NCBI RefSeq assembly: GCF_028372415.1
Contig: NW_027325120.1
Location: 377,501-441,500 of the forward strand
DNA: 64,000 nt
Reading direction: 5' to 3'
Source: Notamacropus eugenii
Taxonomy: Eukaryota > Chordata > Mammalia > Diprotodontia > Macropodidae
In this document: piece by piece, positions 10,641 through 23,692 of the stretch
Layout: each line of letters begins with the position of its first letter
How positions within the stretch are numbered: the stretch's first letter is position 1
Notes under the pieces: generated by a model
Seen by the model: the letters and a program-made list of their open reading frames with translations, nothing else
What the model was told of the DNA's origin: nothing
The model's database searches: none
Translations under genes and position numbers: made by a program

Positions 10641-13600
10641 AATTCTAAATTCCAATTCTACCATTCAATTTCAAATTCACATTCCAACTCCATACTAAAA
10701 TTTGAAATGAAAATACCAATTCCAAATTCTAATTTCAAATTCCTATCTTAAATTAATATTTCAAATTCCAATTTCATACTCAAATTTCAATTTCTAGTTG
10801 AAATTCAATTTCCATTTCCACACTCCTATGCCATATTCCATAGCCAAATTCCAATTCTAAATTCCAATTTCAAATTCCCCATACAAGTCACCTTTCGAAA
10901 TTCCAAGTGCCTATTCCAAATTCTAATTCCTAATTTCAATTCTAAATTCTTATAACAAATCCCACATTCCAATTCCATAGTCAAATTCTAATTCCTAATT
11001 CCAATATTAAATTCCACTTCCAAAGTGTAATTTCAAATTTCTACTCTAAATTCATGTTACAAATTTCAATTCCATACTCAAAATTAAATTCCAAAACTAA
11101 ATTCTAATTCCAATTCCAATTCCATATTCTAATTCCAAATGTCACTCTCAAATTCGAATTCTAAATTCCACATTACAATTCCATACTGAAATTCTAAATC
11201 CAAATTCCAATTAAAATTTCAACTCGAAATTCCTATACCAAATTTCAATTTCAAAATCTAATTCTAAAATCCAAATACAAGTTTTAATTTCCAATTTCCA
11301 ATCCAAATTCCAATTCTTAAATCCACTTCCAAATTCCACATTCTAATTCCATACTAATATTCCAATTCAAAATACCTGTTAGAAAAATCTATTTCCAAAT
11401 TCTATTTCCAAATTCCTATTTTAAATTCATGTTCCAAATTCCAATTCCTTACTCAAATTTGAATTCCAAGTTCAAATTCAAATTCCACTTTCACATTCCA
11501 ATACCATATTCTGTTTCCAAATTCCAATTCTAAATTCCATCTCCAAATTCCATATTCCAAATCCATACTCACATTCCAAATCCAAATTCCAGTTCCAAAT
11601 TCCTATTCAAAATTCTAATTCCAAATTTGAATTCTAAGTTTTTATTCCTAACTCCACATTGCAATTCCATTCTCAAATTCCAATTGAAAATTCCTATTCT
11701 AGATTCTATTTCCAAATTCTATTTTAAATTCATGCTTTTAATTCATATTCTAAATTCCAACTCCACACTCAAATTTCTATTCCAAACTGAAATTAAAATT
11801 CCTGTTCCAAATTTCTATTCCATATTCTAATTCCAAATTCCAATTCTAAATTCCACTTCCAAATTCTACATTCCAAATCCCTCCTCAAATTCTAAATTTG
11901 TACTCGAACTCCAAATTTCAATTCGAAATTCCTTTACTATGTTTTAACTTTAAAATCCAATTGTACTATTGCAATCCACATTTTAAATTCAAAGCCCAAA
12001 TTACAATTCCAACTTCTAATTCCAACTTCCAATTTCATAATCGTATTCCAAATTTCTACTCCAGATTTTAAATTCAACTTACAAATTCCAAGTCTAAATT
12101 ACAATGACAAATTAGAATTCAAAACTCCCAATCGATATTCCTATTCCAAATTCCAGTTATAAATTCGAATTCCAGTTCATAATTCCTATTCCAAATTCCA
12201 CATTCCCCTTCCATAATCAAATTCCAATTCCAAATTTTAATTCAAAATTCTCCTTCCAAATTCTCATTTCAAACTCCAGTTTCATAATCCAATTCCAAAT
12301 ATCTAACACAAATTTCAAATTCCATTTCCAAATTCTATTTCTAAATTCTATGTTTGAATTATAGCAGCAAATTGGAATTCTAAAGAAAACTACCAATTGG
12401 AATTCAGCATTCCAAGTCCACATTTCTGTTCTAAATTCTAATTACCAATTCTAGTTCCAAATTTCAATTTCAAATTCTTGTTCCAAATTACAAATCCAAA
12501 TTCCTATTCCAAATTTAAATTCTAAATTTATATTCAAAATTACACATTCCAATTTCTTATGCAAATTCCAATTCCGCATTCCAATTTTAAATTCTATTAA
12601 GAAATTATAATTTCAAATTCACATTGGAAATTCCTAATCCAAGTTCCTATTCCATAATCTCATTCTAACCTCACATTCCAAATTGTAACTTCCAATTCAA
12701 TACTCAAATTCCAATTATAAGTTGCAATAATGCATTTAAATTCTGGATTCCAATTCCAATTGATAGTTGCAATTAGAAATTCAAATGCCCAATTCCAATA
12801 TCAATTCAACCTTGCAGTTTTGAATTCCCGTTTCAAATTTCAATTCTTATACCAATTTCAACTTCCAATTCGACATTTCACTTTCACATGCCATTTCCAA
12901 ATTCCAAATTCAAATTCTCCTTCGAAATTACTGCACCATAATCTAATTCCTAGTTCCTATCCTAAATTTCAATTATAAATTCCACATTTCAATTCCATGG
13001 GAAATTTCCCTTTTCAAATTCCTATTTCAAAATTTCAATTTACAATTCATGTTCCAAATTCTAATTCCACACTCAAATTTCAATTCCAAATTCAGACTCC
13101 AGTGCTAAATTCTTATTCCATTTTCTAAATCCAAATTACAATTCTAAAATTCAATTCCAAATCGAACCTTTAAATTCCATAGTAATATTCCAATTCCAAA
13201 TGCCATTTCTAAATTATAATTTCAAGTTCTTACGTAAAATTTATGTTCCAAATTCCAATTCCATATTCAAATTTCAATTCCAAGTTCAAATTCAAATTCC
13301 ACTTCCACATTCCAAAATCATATTCTAATTCTCAATTCCAATTCCAATTTCCACATTCAAAATGCATAGTCACATTTCAAATCCAAATTCAAATTTCAAA
13401 TTTTAATTTGAAATTGCTTTAACAAATTCCAAATTTAAAATCCAATTCTAATTTCCAAATACAAATTTCAAATTTGTATTCCATATTTTAATTCCCAATT
13501 CAATTCTAAACTTCATTTACAAATTCCAAATTATAGTTTCATAATGAAATCCCAAATCCAAATTCCAATTCAAAATTCCAATTCAAAATTTGAGTTTGCA

Positions 13601-16600
13601 ATTGGTATAATAAATTCCAGTTTGGAATTCCAAACGACAAAAGAAAATTCCAGTTTCACACTAATTAAACAATTCAAATTTGCCATTTCACATTCCTATC
13701 CCATATTAACATCTGATATCCAAATTACATTACAAAATTTCAATTTTTAATTCTTACACCCAATTACAAATCCAAAATTCAATTCTGAATTCTAAACCCA
13801 TCTTTGAAATTCAAATTCCGAATTCCAATTCCAACTTTCACTGCCGAAAATCAGTCCCAAATTCTACTTCTAAATTTCAATACCAGTTTCCAGGTCTAAA
13901 TTCCTACTCCAATTTCTAAATCTGAATTACAAATTTCTATTCAAATTCTCCATGCCAATTTCAACTTCCAGTTCTAAATTCCATATTGCAATTCCAATTT
14001 GGAACCCTAAATTACAACACCAATTTGCAATTCAAAATGGCGAAAGATAATTGCAATTCAACATTGCAAATCAAAATTCCAAATCCTATGTCAAATTCCA
14101 ATTACAAATTCCACCTTCAAATTCCATTTCCATATTCCAAATTCCAATTTCAAATTCCTATTCCACTCCAAATTTTAATTTGAAATTCCTATACCAAATT
14201 CCAGCTCAAAATTCCAATTCCTCACTAACATTCCTAATCCAAATTCAGATTTCACTTCCAAATTTCTATTCCAAATTCTAATTCAAATTCCAGTTTCAAC
14301 TTTGTATTTCATCATGTAATTCCAAATTCCAATTTTAAGTTCCCCTTCCAATTTCTAAATTCAAATTCCTGCTCTAAATTAATGTTGAAAGTTCCAATTT
14401 CATAAGCAAATTTCAATTCTAAAAGGCAGTGAAAATTCTACTCTCAAATTCCAATTGCATATTCTAATAAAACATTCCACTACAAAAGTCCATTACCAAA
14501 TTCCATATTCCAGTTGCATACTCAAATTCTAAATCAAAATTCCAATTCCAAATTTCAATTCCAAAATCCAAATCTAAATTCCCAAACCATATTTCAAATT
14601 CCAATTCCAAATTCAAGCTCCAAATTGTACTTCTAAATTCCTATTCCAGAGTACCCATTCTAATTCCTTGCTCAAATTCCAATTCCAAATTCCAATTCCA
14701 AATTCTACCTCCAAATTCTACTTTCAAGTTCCAGTCTGAACTTCTCATTTGAAATTTCTAGTCCAAATTCCTATTTCAAAACACAATTCTAAATTCCGAT
14801 TTCAAATTGAAAATTTCATTTGAATTCTCAAATTCCAATTATAAATTCCAGTTACACATTTAAATTATATATTCAAATTCCAATTGGAAGTTACGATTGC
14901 AATTCAAATTCAAACTTGTAGTTCCAAATTCTCGTTTCAAATTCCAAGTCCACATATGAATTCCAACTTCCAAATTAAAATTGGACTTAAAATACAATTT
15001 CCAAATTCCACATTCCAATTCCATACTAAAATTTCAAATCCAAATTCCAATTGCAAATTCTAATTTCAAATTTCTCTTCTAAATTCATTTTCCAAATTTC
15101 AATTCCATATTCAAATTTCAATTCGAAGTTCAAATTCTAGTTCACTTTCACATTTCTATGCCATATTCTATGTGTAGATTCCAATTCTAAATTCCAATTC
15201 CAAATTTTACATTCCAAACTCATGCTCACTTTCCAAATACAGATTCCAATTCCAAATTATAACTAGAAATTCTTAGGAAATATTCTAGTTTAAATTTCAA
15301 TTTCACACTAACATTTCAAATCCAAATTACATAATCAAATTTCAATTTTTAATTCGTCTACCAAATTACCAATCCAAAATACAATTCTAAATTCCAAATC
15401 CACATTACAAATTTTTGTTCCAAATTCAAATTCCAACTATCACTGCAGAAAATCAGCTACAAATTCTACTTCTAAATTCCAATTCCCTTTTCCAGTTCTA
15501 AATTCCTACTCCAAATTCTAAATAAAAATTACGTTTTCTTATCCAATTCTCAATTGAAGTTCTCAATTCCAATTCTAAAACTCAAATTGCAATTGCAATT
15601 TCCAATTCAGAATTTTAATTCAAATTTGGAATTCCAAATGACAAAAGCCAATTGCAATTGAAAATTAAAAATCAAAATTCGAAATCCTGTAGCAAATTCC
15701 AATTACAAATTCCACTTCCAAATTCTACCTCCAAATTACAATTCCAAATACCTATTTCAAATTGTAATCCCAAATTCCCATTCTAAATTGCTATTTCAAA
15801 GCCCACCTTTCAATTCCATACCAACATTTCAGATACAAATTCCAATTCCAATTTTTAATTTGAAATTCCTATACCAAATTTCAGCTCCAAATTCTAAAGC
15901 CATACTAAAATTTCAATTCCAAATTCAAATTTAACTTCCACATTTCTATTTCATATTCTAATCCCAAATTTCTGTTCCAAATTCCAATTCCAAATTCCTA
16001 TTCTAAATTCTAATACCGAAATACAATTGTAACTTCCAATTCAAAATTTCACATTACATTCCATACTTAATTTTCAAATACAAATTCCAATTCCAAATTT
16101 CAATTCGCAATTTTTATACCAAATTGCAATTCCAAAATCCAATTCTAAATTTCAAATTCAAATTCAAAATTCAAAATCCAACTTCCTATTCCACCTTCCA
16201 CTTCCAAATTCCAATTCCACATTAAAATTCCAAATCCAAATTCTACTTCTAAATTCCAGTTCTATATTCCCATTTTCAAATTACAGTTGAGCAATCCAAA
16301 TCCAAATTCGTACTCCAAATTTCAAATTCCACTTCCAAATACCAAGTATAAATTACAATAACAAATTGGAATTCCACAGACAATACCAAATTCAAATTCT
16401 AAATTCAAATTTTATATTTCTGTTTCAAATTCCAATTATGATTTCTAGTTTCAAATTCCAATTCTAAATTCCCAATCCAAATTCCAATTCCTGATTCTAA
16501 TTCTAAGTTGAAACAAAAATTCCACATTCCAATACCATATTCATATTCCAAATCCAAATGACAATTCAAGATTTCAATTTGAAATTCCCATACCCAATTT

Positions 16601-18465
16601 CAAAACCAAATTCTAAATTCCAAACCAAAACTCCAAATTCCAATTCCCAAATTCCTCATCCACATTCCAATTCCACCTTCCAGTTCCGAAAAATTGTTGA
16701 AAATTCTACTTCCAAATTCCAAGTCCCATGTCCAGTTCTAAATTCCTACTCCAACCTCTAAATCTGAAGTACAAATTTCTAATCAAATTCCCAATGTAAA
16801 TTTCAAATTCCAATTTTCAATTCCAATTTCAAACTGTGAATTACAACTTCAGTTTGGAATTTTAAGGACAACAGCAAATTCCTATTTCAAATATCAATTC
16901 CACATTCCAATTCCATTTTACTATTCCAAACTCTAATTGCAAATCCCTGTTCTAAATTCCTATAGCAAATTCCTCTTTCCAATTCACACTCAAATTCCAA
17001 TTATAAATTGTAATTATAAATTCTACCTCCAAAATCCCACTCTAAATTCATTTTCCAAATACAAATTTCCCATTCAAATTTCAATCCCTAATTAAAATAC
17101 AAATTGAAGTTGCAAATCCTAATTCACATTTTCATTACAAATTCTAATTCTAAATTCCAATTCCAAAATCCACATCCAATTCCAAATTCCAATTTCAAAT
17201 TGAAATTCTAAATTCCCCTTTCAAATTCCAGTTCCAAATCCTAATTTCCAATTCCAAATTTCAATTCCGTAGTCTAATTCCAAATTCCACATTCGAATTG
17301 CAAATTTCAAATTCTAATTGTAAATTCCAGTTTCATATTCCAAATTCCAATTCCAAATTTCTGCTCTAAAATTAAATTTCAAATTACAAATTACATTTTA
17401 AAATTAAAAGTCTAAATTACAAGAATAAATTGAAATTGCAAATGGAATAGCTAATTCTAATTCGATATTCATATTTCAAAGTTCAAATACAAATTGCACT
17501 TCGAAATTCCAGTTCAAAATTCTAATTCTGAATTCCAATTCTAAATTCTTATTCCAAATTCCACATTCCAATTCCCTACTCAAACACCAATTCCAAATTC
17601 TAATTTCAAATTCCAATTGTGCATCCCAATTCAAATTCCACAGTCAATCCAATACTTGAATTCTACATCCAAATTCTTATTCCAATTTTTAATTAGAAAT
17701 TCATCTACCAAATTGCAATTCTAGAATCTACTTCTGAATTCCAAAAAAAATTTTAATTTCAGATTCCAAATTCTAAATCCCACTTCCAAATTTTGGGTCT
17801 AAATTCCAATTTGAAATTCGGATGACAAATTCTATTTCTAAATTGCAGTTCCGTATTCCAATTTCCAAATTCCAAATCTAAATTAGAATGAAAAATTGGA
17901 TTTCCCAAGACAATAGGAAGTTCGAATTCTAAATACAAATTTGATATTCCTATTACCAATTCCAGTTACCAATTCCATTTCCAAATTCCATATTTTTACT
18001 CCATACTCACACTCAAAATCCAAACCACAATTCTAAATTTCAATTTGAAATTCTTGTACCATATTCGAAGTGCAAAGTCCAGTTGTGCATTGCAAACCCA
18101 TATTTAAATTCCAATACCAAATTCTAATTTCAAATTGCAATTCTAAATTCCTATAAAAATTTCACACTTCACTGCCATACTCAAATTCTAAATTCTATTC
18201 TAAATTCTATAAATGATAATTTTAAATTCCTACGTTAAACTCATGTTCCTAATTCCAATTTCATACTGAACGTTCAACTCGAAATGAAAATTCAAATTGC
18301 AGTTCCAAATTCTTATTCCATAATCTTATTCCCAAATACAATCCTAAATTCCAAATCCACATTCCAATTCGAAAAGCCCATTCTAAATTCTCTCATGAAA
18401 TCAAGTTCCATATTTTAAATTCCAATTCAAAATTCCTACGCCAAATTGTGCTTTCAAATTCAATA
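10641..18465 (+). repeat. AATTCC-type hexamer satellite, main left block
   Basis: About 7.8 kb of degenerate AATTCC, AAATTCC and AATTCT units in one orientation. A longer phrase of the form 'cattccaattccatactcaaatt' recurs. Between 10.97 and 11.87 kb it appears near 10972, 11068, 11170, 11338, 11435, 11552, 11655 and 11867, mostly about 100 bp apart, which suggests a higher-order unit. Further copies occur near 14.5, 15.0 and 17.56 kb. No gene lies inside. Open frames rich in Asn-Ser-Lys-Phe-Gln reflect the 6-bp period. Confidence 0.92.
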
Positions 18466-18524
18466 CTGAAATTTCAATAATTAGGTATGTCAAATTTGGA
18501 ACTGGAATTTGAATTTCAAGTTGG
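18419..18524 (+). repeat. Left strand-switch junction of the hexamer array
   Basis: At this point AATTCC units give way to GGAATT units on the same strand. The core CTGAAATTTCAATAATTAGG (18466-18485) is an exact reverse complement of 36985-37004. The flanking about 100 bp also align with about 36947-37052 at very roughly 85% by eye. Confidence 0.9.
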
Positions 18525-20530
18525 GATTGAAATTTGTGTTTGGAATTTGAATTCGGAACATGAATTTAGATTAAGATTTTGAAATTAGACTTTGGAAGTA
18601 GAATTTAGAATTTGAATTTGGAAATGGAATTAGAGTATGCAATTGGAATGTAAAATTTTGAATAGGAATTTAGAATTGGACATTGGAATTAGACTTTGTA
18701 CTAGGACCTTGGAATTTGCATTTGTAATTGATATGTGGAATGGGATTTTGTATCTGGAATTTAGAAATGAAAGTTTGAAATGGAATTTGGAATTTGAAAT
18801 TTTAATCATAATTTTCAATTGGAATTTGAGTATGAAATTGGGAGGTAGAATTTAAATGTATCAACTAAATTGGATAACTGAAATGAAATTTACAATTTAA
18901 AATAGAATTTTGTAGTTGGAATTTGAAATACGAATTTCGAATTGGAATTTGCTATTATCTTTGGAATTCCAACTTGGCATTGTAAGTGAGACTTGGAATT
19001 GGGATGTAGAATGGAAGTGCAATTAGAAATTGGAATTGAAATTTGAGTATGGAATGAGAATTTGGAACATGACATTTGAATAGGAATTTGAAATTAGAAT
19101 TTGTAACTGGAATTTAGAATTGGAATTCGTAACTGGATTTTGGTACTGGAATTTAAGTATGGAATTGGAAGGTGGAATTTGGTATGGGAATTTCGAATTG
19201 GTCTTTGGAAGGGAATTTGGAATTGGAATAGAGTAATGGGATTGGGAACTGGAAGATTTACTCAGCAGTTGGAACTGGATTCAAAATTTGCACTTGCAAT
19301 TTATAATTGAATTTTGGATCTGAAATTTGGTATAGGAATTTCGAATGGAAATTTGTAATTGGAATTTGTCACTAGAATTTGAGTAAGAAATTAGAATGTG
19401 GAATTTGGAGTTCGAATTTAGCCTTGGAATTTGAAATTAGAGCATGGAAAATCAGTTTTGGAACTGAAATTTACATGTGTATTTAGAATTGAAATCTCAG
19501 TATGTAATTGGAATTGGGAACATTACTTTAGAGTAGAAATCTGAAATTAGAATTTCGAAGTAGAGTTTAGAATTGGTATTTGTAATTAGAATTTGAGTAT
19601 GAAATATAAATGTGGAATTTGGAAGAGGAATTTGGAAATGGTATGTGGAAGGGAATGTGTAATTGGAATTTGGAAAAGGAACATCGAACTGGAATTACAA
19701 TTTGCATTTACTATTGTCTTCAGAACTTCAATTTGTCTTTGTAATTTATACTATAAATTTGGGAGTGAAATTTATAATTGCAATGTGAAAATTGGAGTAG
19801 GAATTTGAAAGTGGAATTTGGAAAATGGAACTGAAATTTAGAATTAAAATTTGGAGTTGCAAGGTGGAATTTGGAATTGGAATTTAGTAGTGGAATTTCA
19901 AATTAGGATACAGAATAGGAATTTTAAACTGTAATTTAAATTTCAATTTGGAATTGTAATTTGAGTAAGGAATTTGACGTTGGAGCAGGAATTTTGAGTA
20001 GGAATTTGAAATGTCAATTTTGAAGTAGAATTTAGAATGGAATTTGACATTTGGATTTGGAATTGATATTTGGAATTGGAATTTGGAATTGGAAGACAGA
20101 TTTGGAATTTGAAACTTGACACTGGAACTTGGAGGTGGAATTTGGAATTTTAATTTGGAATTGGAATTTCAAATAAGAATTTGAATATGAAGTTGAAATG
20201 TGGAATTTGAAATTGGAATTTAGAATTGAAATTTGGATGTAGACTATGGAGTTGAAATTTCGAAATGAAATCTTAATTTCAAATTTGTATTGAAATTTGA
20301 GTATGGAATTGGAATTTGGAATAAGAATTTGGAATCGCAATTTGATTATGGAACTAGAAAATGGAATTTGGAAGGGGGATTTACATTTGAAATTGGGAAT
20401 TAGAATTTGCAATAGGAATTTGAAATTTGAATTTGCAATTGTCATTGGAATTGGGAATTTAAGTATGGAATAGGAATGTGGAATTTCTAGTAGGAATTTA
20501 GAATTTGAATTTGAAAACTGAATATAATAT
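18486..20530 (-). repeat. GGAATT-oriented hexamer satellite, left inner block
   Basis: About 2.05 kb of the same hexamer satellite in the opposite orientation (GGAATTT, GGAATTG), between the strand switch and the telomere-like array. Its mirror counterpart is 32881-36984 minus HAL1 copy B, about 1.2 kb. No gene. Confidence 0.92.
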
Positions 20531-21480
20531 AGGAAAGGCTCTCCAATATTCTGATTATAAACCTAAAATTCACCCTTACCCTAAATGCACTCAGGTTCTA
20601 ATGCTAACCCTAATCGTAACCCAGCCCTGAAAACACTAAGATTTTAAACTAACTCGGAATGTGCTGTGAATCTAACACTAACTGTAAATGATCTCCAATA
20701 CTGACAAGTCTAACCCTAACCCCAAATGTGCTCGTAAATTCTAACCATAAGTCTAACTTAAATGAGCTCGAACCTTAAGCCTGACTGTAAACCTAAATGC
20801 TCTCTAATTATAACCTTAAAAACGCTCCATTTATTACCCTAAACCAAACGCTAAAATCTAAATACGTTCCAGTTCCAACTATAGCACTAAATGGGAAGCA
20901 GTGATAACACAAAACCTAACCCTAACCCTAACCCAAAATGTGGTACAAATTAACACCACAAGCAGAAATGTTCTCCACTTCTCATACTAACATGAAATGA
21001 ACTCCGACTCTATCAGGTCAAACCATAACCCAAAATGTACTACCATTTGAACCCTAAATTCGCTCTAATTTTAACACTCTAACACTGAGTCTAATACTAA
21101 CCCTAACCCAAATAATTTTAACATAAACCAAAGCCTAATGCACTAAGCCTAACCCTAACCCTAACACTAAATGCGACCTAACACTAACCCTAACAATAAC
21201 TCTGAATGAACTCCAATTCCATCAGACCCTGATCCTGATTCTAACTTTAATCCTTACACTAAACATTGCCATAACTCTAAATGAGCTTTGAAACACCGAT
21301 TCAATTCTAACTCTAATCACAACCCTACAAACTCTCTGATTTTTAAACTTAACCCTCAACCTAAAAGCATAATTGTGCTCTACCTCAATCGTTACTCTAA
21401 ATGAGCTTCCATTGTACAAGTAACCCTGTTACTAAATGTAAATGAACTACAATTCCAAACCCAAAAGAGAAATGCGCTAC
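20531..21480 (-). repeat. Degenerate telomere-like (CCCTAA) satellite, left block
   Basis: About 0.95 kb in which short runs of CCCTAA, three or so repeats at most (near 20911-20935 and 21151-21170), alternate with a spacer like AAATGAGCTCCAATTCTAA. Reverse-complemented, this is the TTAGGGTTAGAATCGGAGCACATTTAGGG unit type of 27656-32880. The compound unit and its decay distinguish it from a functional telomere. Confidence 0.88.
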
Positions 21481-21715
21481 CATTAGAATTATGAGATTAG
21501 ATTTTGAATTGGAATTTATAATTTGGAATTGAGAAGTGGAATGTGAAATATCAAAGTGGAATTTAGAATTAGAATTTTGAGATGAGATTTTGAATTGGAA
21601 TATAGACTTTGGAATTTGGAGTTGGAAGGTGGAATTTCGCATTGGAAATTGGATTTATAATTAGAGTTTCTTTTTGTAGTTTGTAATTGTAATTTACTAT
21701 TTAGAATTGGAATAT
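21481..21715 (-). repeat. Short GGAATT hexamer stretch beside the central L1
   Basis: About 235 bp of degenerate GGAATT units between the telomere-like block and the L1 5' end. No mirrored counterpart was seen on the other side of the L1, so this belongs to the unique spacer or to material lost from the right half. Confidence 0.8.
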
Positions 21716-22058
21716 GGAAACTTGCACTAGGACCCAGGCAATCCTCAGCTCCAGGAGAGGAGATTCAGGAGGGCTAGAAATTCTCACTAAGATCTAGGCA
21801 TGCCTCAGCATCCCAGGGGAAATAGGAAGACAATAGAGCAGTTGTGAGCACCATCCCTCGAGTTTGCCTTTGCCTCAGTTCACCTGATCTCCCGTGACCA
21901 GAACACCCCTCCCCCACACTTCACTAACTAACCCCAGGGTTGATCAGGGAAACAAAAAACAAAAACCTGCTCTTAGCTTTTTCACATAAATCAGCTCAAA
22001 ATCAAGTTCTGTCGTTTCTAACTGAAAGAACCAGAAGCCACAACACACAATCACCATC

Positions 22059-23134
22059 ATGAACAAGAAAAAGCAAAAGAAGGGCAAAAAAGCCTAGAAT
22101 CTTTCTTTTGGAACAAAGACCAAACAGAAATACCAAAGAGCTTAGTGGTGAGACTGTACTGCCATCTCATACTTCAGAAGGGATTATGAACTGCATGTGT
22201 ATACAAACAGCTCTCCCGGAACAGCTGAAGAAGGAAATAGAAGAAAAACTGGCCAGTGATTTCAAAATTAAAAAAAAAAGGTTTTCTTGTAGACATCATC
22301 TCTTTGAAAAGGAAAATTGAGCAAATGGAAAAGGAAGGTACAAAACCTAACTGTGATATTGGACAAATGGAAAAAGAAGTACAAAAATAAACTGGAGAAA
22401 ATGCTTCCTTAAAATGAAAAATTGGACAGATTGAAAAGCAGATGCAGAAGTTAACTGAAGAAGACAATTTGACAAAGATTAGAATTGGGCAAGTAGAAAC
22501 TAATGACTACACGATACAGCAAGAATCAGTCAAACAAAATCTAAAGAATGAAAAGATAGAACAAAATGTAAAATATTTAATTGGAAAAACAACTGACCTG
22601 GAACATATATCCAAGAGAGAAAATTTAACAATTTTTGGTCTGCCAGAAATCCACGATGAAAAAAATAGTCTGGACAACATCTTCCAGGAAATCATCAAGG
22701 AAAACTGTCCAGAAGTGCCAGATCTCGTGGGTCAAATAATCATCAAAAAAATCCACCGTTCACCTCCCAAAAGGGATCCCAAACTCAAAACCTCCAGAAA
22801 AATCTTTGCCAAACTCCAGAACTATCACATAAAGGAGAAAATACTACAGACACCCAGAAAGAAATCATTCAAATATCGAGCATCTACACTCAGAATAATA
22901 CAGGACCTTGCAGCTTCTATATTAAAAGATCAAAGGAATTGGAATCCAATATTCTGTAAGGGAAAGGAGTTGGGACTACCACCATGGATCAATTACTCAT
23001 CAAAGTTCAGAATAACATTTCAGTCAAGGAGATGGTCAATCAACGAAATAAGGTATTTCCAGACCTTCCTGACAAAAACGTCAGAATTTAATAGAAAATT
23101 CGATCTTAAAATGCAGGTTTCAGGAGGGGAATAA
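22059..23134 (+). pseudogene. L1 ORF1 remnant
   Basis: Starts at ATG 22059 (MNKKKQKKGKKA, then a stop) and passes through at least two frame changes before the long open piece 22442-23134 (230 residues). That piece covers the end of the coiled coil, the RRM (LTIFGLPEIHDEKNSLDNIF) and the C-terminal domain (KEKILQTPRKKSFKYRAS). Order and length agree with L1 ORF1 RNA-binding protein. Confidence 0.8.
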
Positions 23135-23692
23135 AAATGTAAACGGGAGGGGCATGGGAATGTGTTACTCAATTTGGGCAAAAAGTTTACCTCCCTATAA
23201 GGGAAAATGATAACAGTTCAAGTTTATAATTGTGCATATAATGAAATATAAAAGGAATATACATAGAGGGAACGGGTATAAAGTAAAAGATGTCATGTGA
23301 CAAATACGATGTAAGTATGAAAAGGGCTTGTTACAGGAGGTGTGAAAAGGAGGAAGCAGAAAATGGTAAATTACATCACAGGAAGAAGTACAAAATTATA
23401 GTAGAGGGAAAGAGGGGAGGGAGATGAGCATTGTTTGACAGGTACTGTCATCTGATTTGGTGTAAGGAGGGAACAGCAAATTTAAGTATATAATCCTAAC
23501 GAGATCTGTAGGCTGTAGGAGGGGAAGGGGAAAGAAAAGAGGGGGAAGCTAAAAGGGAGGAAAGAAGCGGTAAGGGTAAAGGGAAGTAAAAGGGAGGGGG
23601 GCTAAAAGAAGGAAGGGAAGCCTGCAGGAGATGGTGGTGTAAAGTGAAAACGATTGAGGAGGGGATGGGAGACAGGAGAGCTAAAAGCACAA
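23135..23692 (+). other. L1 inter-ORF segment, purine-rich
   Basis: Between ORF1 and ORF2. About 23490-23690 is almost pure A/G (AGGAGGGGAAGGGG type), so the opposite strand gives low-complexity open frames rich in Ser/Pro/Phe that are not genes. Confidence 0.65.
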
